From positions 1 through 10,020 of the forward strand of contig CAYISE010000018.1 in the NCBI GenBank assembly GCA_964366055.1: a stretch of DNA of 10,020 bases, in the 5' to 3' direction. The notes under the pieces were generated by a model, which was not told where the DNA came from, ran no database searches, and saw nothing but the letters and a program-made list of their open reading frames with translations. Positions 6,756 to 10,020 of the stretch are shown piece after piece. How positions within the stretch are numbered: position 1 is the first letter of the stretch; every line of letters begins with the position of its first letter. Source of the DNA: JBBTQX01 sp964366055. GTDB taxonomy: Bacteria > Patescibacteriota > Minisyncoccia > UBA6257 > GWB1-50-10. The translations under genes were made by a program, and so were the position numbers.

Positions 6756-7198
6756 AGTGAGTGAACCGTAAGCCGGATTCTGTTTCGCCAATTGGCGGAT
6801 GCGACAATTCATCTAGGCCCTCGATTGCTCTCGGGCTCAAGCGGTTCTCCTAAACATCTTGCGATATTCAGGCACGACCTTGCACTCGGGTAAGGATTTA
6901 GCCGTTTCATTTCCGCCTTCTTATCCCTATAGCGGAACTGGACCTTCAACGTCGGGATCGGGTCCTCCCTCGGCTTTCGCCTAGGGACGTTTCTGCTCGC
7001 ACCTCTATTCTTACGAACGACGGGCGTTACCCGCTACCCTTTCCGCTTAAGCGGATGAGTGTCCGGACTTTCCTCCCAGCCCCACTTTTACGCTTTAATC
7101 TGCTTTAGAAAATCTCCGGCATTGTTTTGTAAAATGCGCCGAGATATAAAGTCAGATTCAAATGTAAAAGTGGGGCTGGGCTGTCGCTTGATTCACTT
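6756..7198 (-). ncRNA. rnpB: RNase P RNA, type A
   Basis: Catalytic RNA that trims 5' leaders from pre-tRNAs. On the minus strand I see the conserved GAGGAAAGTCCGGAC (within 7056-7074), GGGTAGCGGGTAACGCC, GCAGAAACG, CTTGAGCC followed by GGCCTAGATGAAT as in E. coli, and ACAGAATCCGGCTTAC near the 3' end. GTGAATC near the 5' end pairs with GGTTCAC near the 3' end as helix P1. Helix P3 is unusually long: a perfect 17-bp stem (7180-7164 with 7091-7075) topped by about 72 bases with further pairing. The 5' end is placed from the promoter, about six bases after its -10 box; the 3' end is where the terminator stem begins. Length is about 443 bases. Confidence 0.95.
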
Positions 7199-7203
7199 CC
7201 CAC

Positions 7204-7232
7204 AGTATAAGCCAAACCGGATTAAAAATCAA
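7204..7232 (-). promoter_or_regulatory. Promoter of rnpB
   Basis: Minus strand: TTGATT (7232-7227), a 17-base spacer, TATACT (7209-7204). The expected start falls at about 7198, exactly where the P1 helix of the RNA begins. The spacer contains TTAATCCGG, also found in the opposing tRNA promoter. Confidence 0.8.
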
Positions 7233-7243
7233 GCATAATCAAA

Positions 7244-7267
7244 GGTGGTATAATCAATTATACCACC
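7244..7267. promoter_or_regulatory. 24-bp perfect palindrome between two divergent promoters
   Basis: GGTGGTATAAT, the two bases CA, then ATTATACCACC: 11-bp arms with no mismatch. It lies between the -35 box of rnpB (7227-7232) and that of the tRNA-prfB unit (7277-7282). It could be a protein-binding operator, or, since each arm contains TATAAT, a pair of overlapping -10 boxes. No matching -35 box was found for those. It has no T run typical of a terminator. Confidence 0.55.
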
Positions 7268-7276
7268 CAGGGATGT

Positions 7277-7305
7277 TTGAAAAATTAATCCGGATTAGAT
7301 AAAAT
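7277..7305 (+). promoter_or_regulatory. Promoter of the tRNA-Thr/prfB unit
   Basis: TTGAAA (7277-7282), a 17-base spacer, TAAAAT (7300-7305). The start should be near 7312, about seven bases before the tRNA. The spacer holds the 12-bp palindrome TAATCCGGATTA. Confidence 0.75.
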
Positions 7306-7318
7306 AAATCTGCTGAAA

Positions 7319-7394
7319 GCCACCTTAGCTCAGCTGGTAGAGCAGTACTTTCGTAAAGTAAAGGTCCCGAGTTCAAATCTCGGAGGTGGCTCCA
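7319..7394 (+). tRNA. tRNA-Thr, anticodon CGU
   Basis: A full 76-base cloverleaf. The acceptor arms GCCACCT and AGGTGGC pair over 7 bp; D stem GCTC/GAGC; anticodon loop TTCGTAA gives CGU, reading ACG threonine codons; T stem CCGAG/CTCGG with loop TTCAAAT. The discriminator is U73 and CCA is encoded (7392-7394). The first anticodon-stem pair (27-43) is a G-A mismatch; the other four pairs are sound. The next base after CCA is the A of the prfB ATG, so the tRNA and prfB must share one transcript or overlap. Confidence 0.95.
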
Positions 7395-8111
7395 ATGAGC
7401 AACGAAATAAATCCCAATGTCGCTTATCTTTCCGTATTCGCCGGCGCGGGAGGAAACGACGCGAAGGACTGGGGAAAGATGCTTCTCCGGATGTATGAGC
7501 GTTTTTCGGATTTGAAAAAATGGACGAAGCGCTACATCAACGACAACACGTTGGAAATGAAAGGCCATGGCGCTTACGAACGGCTCAAGGGGGAATCCGG
7601 CGTGCATCGCTTGGTGCGCATCTCGCCCTTTGACGCGAAAAAATTGCGCCACACTTCTTTCGCGCTCGTTGAAGTTCTTCCCGAAATTCCGGCGGTGGAG
7701 GCGCTGCATTTTCAAATCCCCGAAAAGGACCTGAAGGTAGAATTTTACCGTTCGGGCGGTCCGGGCGGGCAGAACGTGAACAAAGTAGAGACGGCGGTCA
7801 GGATAACGCATCTGCCGACGGGTCTCGTTTCATCGGCGCAGGCCGAACGTTCCCAGGCCGCGAACCGCGAGCGCGCTTTGAATTTATTGAAAGCCAAGCT
7901 CATCAAATTGATGGAGGAAAAGCACGAGAAGGAAGTCGCGAATTTAAGAACGAGAATATCGCCGGAGTGGGGCCACGAAATCCGCTCTTATGTGCTTCAT
8001 CCCTATAAACAAGTGAAGAATCATCTCACGGGAGAAAAAATATCCCGCGTGGAGGAAGTTTTGAACGGTGACTTGAACCTGTTGATTCCCAAACAGGATA
8101 AGATAAGTTAA
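7395..8111 (+). CDS. prfB: Compact peptide chain release factor 2 lacking domain 1
   Basis: Releases the finished peptide at UGA/UAA. The stop-codon reading tripeptide SPF (77-79, in HRLVRISPFDAKKLRHTSF) marks it as RF2, and GGQ (124-126, in RSGGPGGQNVNK) is the peptidyl-tRNA hydrolysis motif. The end (SYVLHPYKQVKNHLTGE through EEVLNGDLNLLI) is normal for RF2. At 238 residues against about 365 in E. coli, the N-terminal helical domain is absent, and a hairpin of about 15 residues in domain 2 before GHGAYERLKGESG also seems missing. The 115 bases upstream hold no domain 1 in any frame and no programmed frameshift site. ATG 7395 touches the tRNA's CCA; a GTG at 7386 inside the tRNA would add three residues but is less likely. 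There is no Shine-Dalgarno sequence. It heads the prfB-ftsE-ftsX group; ftsE follows after 14 bases. Confidence 0.92.
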   Translation: MSNEINPNVAYLSVFAGAGGNDAKDWGKMLLRMYERFSDLKKWTKRYINDNTLEMKGHGAYERLKGESGVHRLVRISPFDAKKLRHTSFALVEVLPEIPAVEALHFQIPEKDLKVEFYRSGGPGGQNVNKVETAVRITHLPTGLVSSAQAERSQAANRERALNLLKAKLIKLMEEKHEKEVANLRTRISPEWGHEIRSYVLHPYKQVKNHLTGEKISRVEEVLNGDLNLLIPKQDKIS

Positions 8112-8125
8112 AATAAACAGGCGGG

Positions 8126-8809
8126 ATGATTATTTTCCAAAACGTTTCCAAGAATTACAATCACAACGCGGTGGCGCTGGACAAGGTCAGTTTCAAAATC
8201 CAGCCGAACGAGTTCGTCACCATTGTCGGCCGCTCCGGCGCCGGCAAATCCACCGTGGTCAAGCTTTTAATCGGCGAGGAGAAGCCGACCAAGGGCCAGG
8301 TTTTCTTTGGCTCTTATGAGGTGAATAAATTAAAATCATCGGAGTTGCCGGAATTCCGCCGCCATATCGGCGTGATTTTTCAGGACTTCCGCCTGCTGGC
8401 CCAAAAAACCGCTTTTGAAAATGTGGCCTTCGCGCTGGAGGTGGAGGGGCGGCTGGAGAAAGAAATCAACGAACTCGTGCCCCAGGTTTTGGATATGGTA
8501 GGATTAAAAGACAAAACAAACAATTTCCCGGCCGAACTTTCCGGCGGCGAGAAACAGCGGGTGGCGATCGCGCGGGCGATGGTGAACCAGCCGGATGTTT
8601 TGATTGCCGATGAGCCGACGGGAAATCTGGACCCTTTCAACACTTGGGAGGTCATCAAACTTTTGAAGAAAATCAACGAGTTGGGGAGCACGGTGATTTT
8701 AGCCACTCACGACAAGGAAATCGTAAATACCCTGGGTGAACGGGTGATTACCCTGGAAGACGGACAAGTTGTCAAAGACGAAGCGCACGGGCGATTCTTG
8801 ATTGATTAA
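8126..8809 (+). CDS. ftsE: Cell division ATP-binding protein FtsE
   Basis: The ATPase of the FtsEX complex at the inner face of the membrane, which controls peptidoglycan hydrolases at the division site. At 227 residues it has the usual length. ABC motifs in order: Walker A GRSGAGKS (35-42), Q-loop Q86 in VIFQDFRLL, signature LSGGEKQR (138-145), Walker B VLIADEPTGNLD with D162-E163, and switch histidine H195 in ATHD. The VIFQDFRLL and ADEPTGNLDP stretches are typical of FtsE. GGCGGG just before the ATG is at best a weak ribosome-binding site. ftsX starts 11 bases after the stop, in the normal order. Confidence 0.96.
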   Translation: MIIFQNVSKNYNHNAVALDKVSFKIQPNEFVTIVGRSGAGKSTVVKLLIGEEKPTKGQVFFGSYEVNKLKSSELPEFRRHIGVIFQDFRLLAQKTAFENVAFALEVEGRLEKEINELVPQVLDMVGLKDKTNNFPAELSGGEKQRVAIARAMVNQPDVLIADEPTGNLDPFNTWEVIKLLKKINELGSTVILATHDKEIVNTLGERVITLEDGQVVKDEAHGRFLID

Positions 8810-8820
8810 ATTAAAAATAA

Positions 8821-9726
8821 ATGGTCACACTTTTCAGGGTCTTTAAATACGGCTGGCAGAATTTCTTCAGGAACGGCTGGCTTTCGGTTTCTACCATCGC
8901 CATTATGATTCTGGCGCTTTTGGTTTTTGAAGGGCTGATTCTTTTTAACGTAGTCAGCAAGGGCGCCATCCAGGCGATTCAGGAAAAAGTGGATATCAGC
9001 GTTTATTTCAAAAGCAACGTGCAGGAAGATACGATTCTCAATTTGAAAAGGTCAATGGAGGGGCTGGATGAAGTCAAGTATGTTGAATACGTTTCTCAAG
9101 AACAAGCCCTGGATAATTTCAAGACGCGCCACGCGAACGAGGAAACGATTAACCGGACTCTGGAAGAATTGGATACGAATCCGCTTCTGGCTTCATTGAA
9201 CATTAAAGCCAAGGACTTGCGCCGCTACGACTCCATCGCTTCTTATCTGGAGAAACCCGATTTCCAGGATTCCGTTCAAAAAATCACCTACGCGCAAAAT
9301 CAAGTGGTCATCAATCGCTTAATTTCTCTTGTGGATAATTTCGGCCGGGGCGGTTTCGCCCTCACGATTTTCCTGGCATTTTTAGCCGCCATTGTAACCT
9401 TTAACACCATCCGCCTCGCGATTTTTTCCAACAGCGATCAAATCGGGATTATGCGGCTGGTGGGCGCTTCCAATAGTTTTATCCGGGGCCCTTACGTAGT
9501 GGAAGGGCTGATGTACGGCGTGATTTCCGCGCTGATCAGTTTCATTATTTTTATTCCGCTTATCGGATTCATTTCGCCTCATATTAACAGTTTTGTGCCG
9601 GAGGTGAATCTGCAGAATTATTTCAACGCTAATTTTCTCGTCCTGCTGCTCTATCAATTTATTTTCGGCATCGTTTTGGGAATTGTCTCCGGTATCATCG
9701 CCACCCGGCGTTATTTGAGTATTTGA
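8821..9726 (+). CDS. ftsX: Cell division protein FtsX
   Basis: Membrane partner of FtsE that passes its ATPase signal to an outside murein hydrolase or its activator. The 301 residues show the family layout: a cytoplasmic N-terminus (FKYGWQNFFRNGWLSVST), TM1 at about 22-46, a long extracytoplasmic domain to about 170 (including DISVYFKSNVQEDTI), then three segments near 177-200, 220-255 and 268-292, ending ATRRYLSI. NTIRLAIFSNSDQIGIMRLVGAS (200-222, in part) is the conserved cytoplasmic loop. No Shine-Dalgarno sequence precedes ATG 8821, in an A-rich gap. The gene ends with TGA. A downstream hydrolase often follows in other genomes but is not seen before the window ends. Confidence 0.95.
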   Translation: MVTLFRVFKYGWQNFFRNGWLSVSTIAIMILALLVFEGLILFNVVSKGAIQAIQEKVDISVYFKSNVQEDTILNLKRSMEGLDEVKYVEYVSQEQALDNFKTRHANEETINRTLEELDTNPLLASLNIKAKDLRRYDSIASYLEKPDFQDSVQKITYAQNQVVINRLISLVDNFGRGGFALTIFLAFLAAIVTFNTIRLAIFSNSDQIGIMRLVGASNSFIRGPYVVEGLMYGVISALISFIIFIPLIGFISPHINSFVPEVNLQNYFNANFLVLLLYQFIFGIVLGIVSGIIATRRYLSI

Positions 9727-10020
9727 TTATCACCCGTTCTGTTTCATCTCCATCGCCGTTCAAACTCCCAGCGAGAGTTTTCACTGACGCTTCGGCCTCG
9801 CTCGCTCTCTCCGCGTATGTTTTAAGGAAACTCTCGGAGGTGAAAAAGCTTGTAAGAAATCATAGCGTTGTTTATACTATACAACCATCATTCCCGCAGG
9901 CAATTCGCCAAGAAAACCGTCTCGCAGGCCGAGCGGGCATAGTCCGAGCACATAACGCTTTATGTGCGCGGGAGCGAGGCCGAGAGCGAGCGCAAATTCC
10001 TCGCTGGGGAATTTGATAGC
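9727..10020. other. Intergenic stretch rich in inverted repeats, no convincing gene
   Basis: A frame of 97 codons from TTG 9723 stays open here, but its low-complexity, arginine- and serine-rich product, TTG start inside the ftsX stop and lack of any family likeness argue against a gene. Inverted repeats seen: CGAGAGTTT (9772-9780) with AAACTCTCG (9828-9836); CGGCCTCGCTC (9793-9803) with GAGCGAGGCCG (9972-9982), and CGCTCGCTCT (9799-9808) with AGAGCGAGCG (9983-9992); the hairpin GCACATAA-CGCT-TTATGTGC (9948-9967); AAATTCC (9994-10000) with GGAATTT (10008-10014). It resembles a structured repeat or untranslated RNA more than coding sequence. I do not recognise the family. Confidence 0.6.
9850..9878 (+). 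promoter_or_regulatory. Promoter-like sequence downstream of ftsX
   Basis: TTGTAA (9850-9855), a 17-base spacer, TATACT (9873-9878). The -10 box lies in an imperfect palindrome (GTTGT ... ACAAC, 9867-9885). It points toward the repeat-rich end of the window and would start a transcript near 9885, whose product is not visible here. Confidence 0.5.

Noticed and set aside
7386..7394. GTG at 7386 as the prfB start
   Set aside because: It would begin within the tRNA acceptor arm and add only M-A-P; the ATG at 7395 directly after CCA is the better choice, though GTG is not excluded.
7254..7811. 185-codon minus-strand frame across tRNA-Thr and prfB
   Set aside because: It is antisense to a well-formed tRNA and to the GGQ/SPF coding region.
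9723..10016. 97-codon open frame after ftsX as a gene
   Set aside because: It starts at TTG within the ftsX stop codon, the product is low in complexity (runs of R, S, A), no family is recognisable, and the DNA is explained by inverted repeats.
1..10020. CRISPR array, defence operon or prophage
   Set aside because: No regularly spaced direct repeats, no cas, restriction, toxin or phage-like gene is seen; apart from the thrS cassette and the 3' repeat region, the content is core housekeeping.

Overview
The window looks like part of a small-genome bacterium of the Patescibacteria (Candidate Phyla Radiation), probably Parcubacteria- or Microgenomates-like. This rests on trimmed housekeeping proteins (a ThrRS without TGS domain, a DnaE without its C-terminal clamp-loader-binding region, a RF2 without domain 1), almost no Shine-Dalgarno sequences, and a small GIY-YIG gene of a kind common in these genomes. 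TGA ends dnaE and ftsX and an RF2 is present, so the UGA-recoded lineages (Absconditabacteria, Gracilibacteria) are unlikely. The phylum is inferred; no 16S gene is present. The first 13 bases match the Illumina adapter end, so position 1 is probably an untrimmed contig end and not genome.

Layout. Minus strand, read right to left from a promoter near 6030: dnaE (5995-2834), a membrane GT-C/TPR protein overlapping it by 20 bases (2853-1354), then, 2 bases later, a broken 5' end of thrS (1351-1286). A GIY-YIG gene bracketed by a 19-bp perfect inverted repeat (1037-1294) follows, then a second, different 5' end fused to the thrS body (1017 to the contig edge). Plus strand, divergent from dnaE: rnhB (6101-6715). 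The type A RNase P RNA gene rnpB lies on the minus strand (about 7198-6756) with its own promoter and a UUCG-loop terminator, convergent with rnhB. Divergent from rnpB on the plus strand: tRNA-Thr(CGU), whose encoded CCA touches the ATG of a compact prfB, then ftsE and ftsX. The last 294 bases are non-coding as far as can be seen, rich in inverted repeats and with one good promoter-like sequence.

How it fits together. These are mostly core functions: replication (DnaE, RNase HII), tRNA maturation and charging (RNase P RNA, tRNA-Thr, ThrRS), termination (RF2) and division-site peptidoglycan remodelling (FtsEX). The prfB-ftsE-ftsX order is common in bacteria. The most unusual loci are the thrS 5' end, where a mobile-looking GIY-YIG cassette separates a dead old gene start from a divergent replacement start, and the tRNA-Thr/prfB junction, where tRNA processing would leave prfB with no leader. 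Several promoters sit so close to their start codons that leaderless transcripts are likely.
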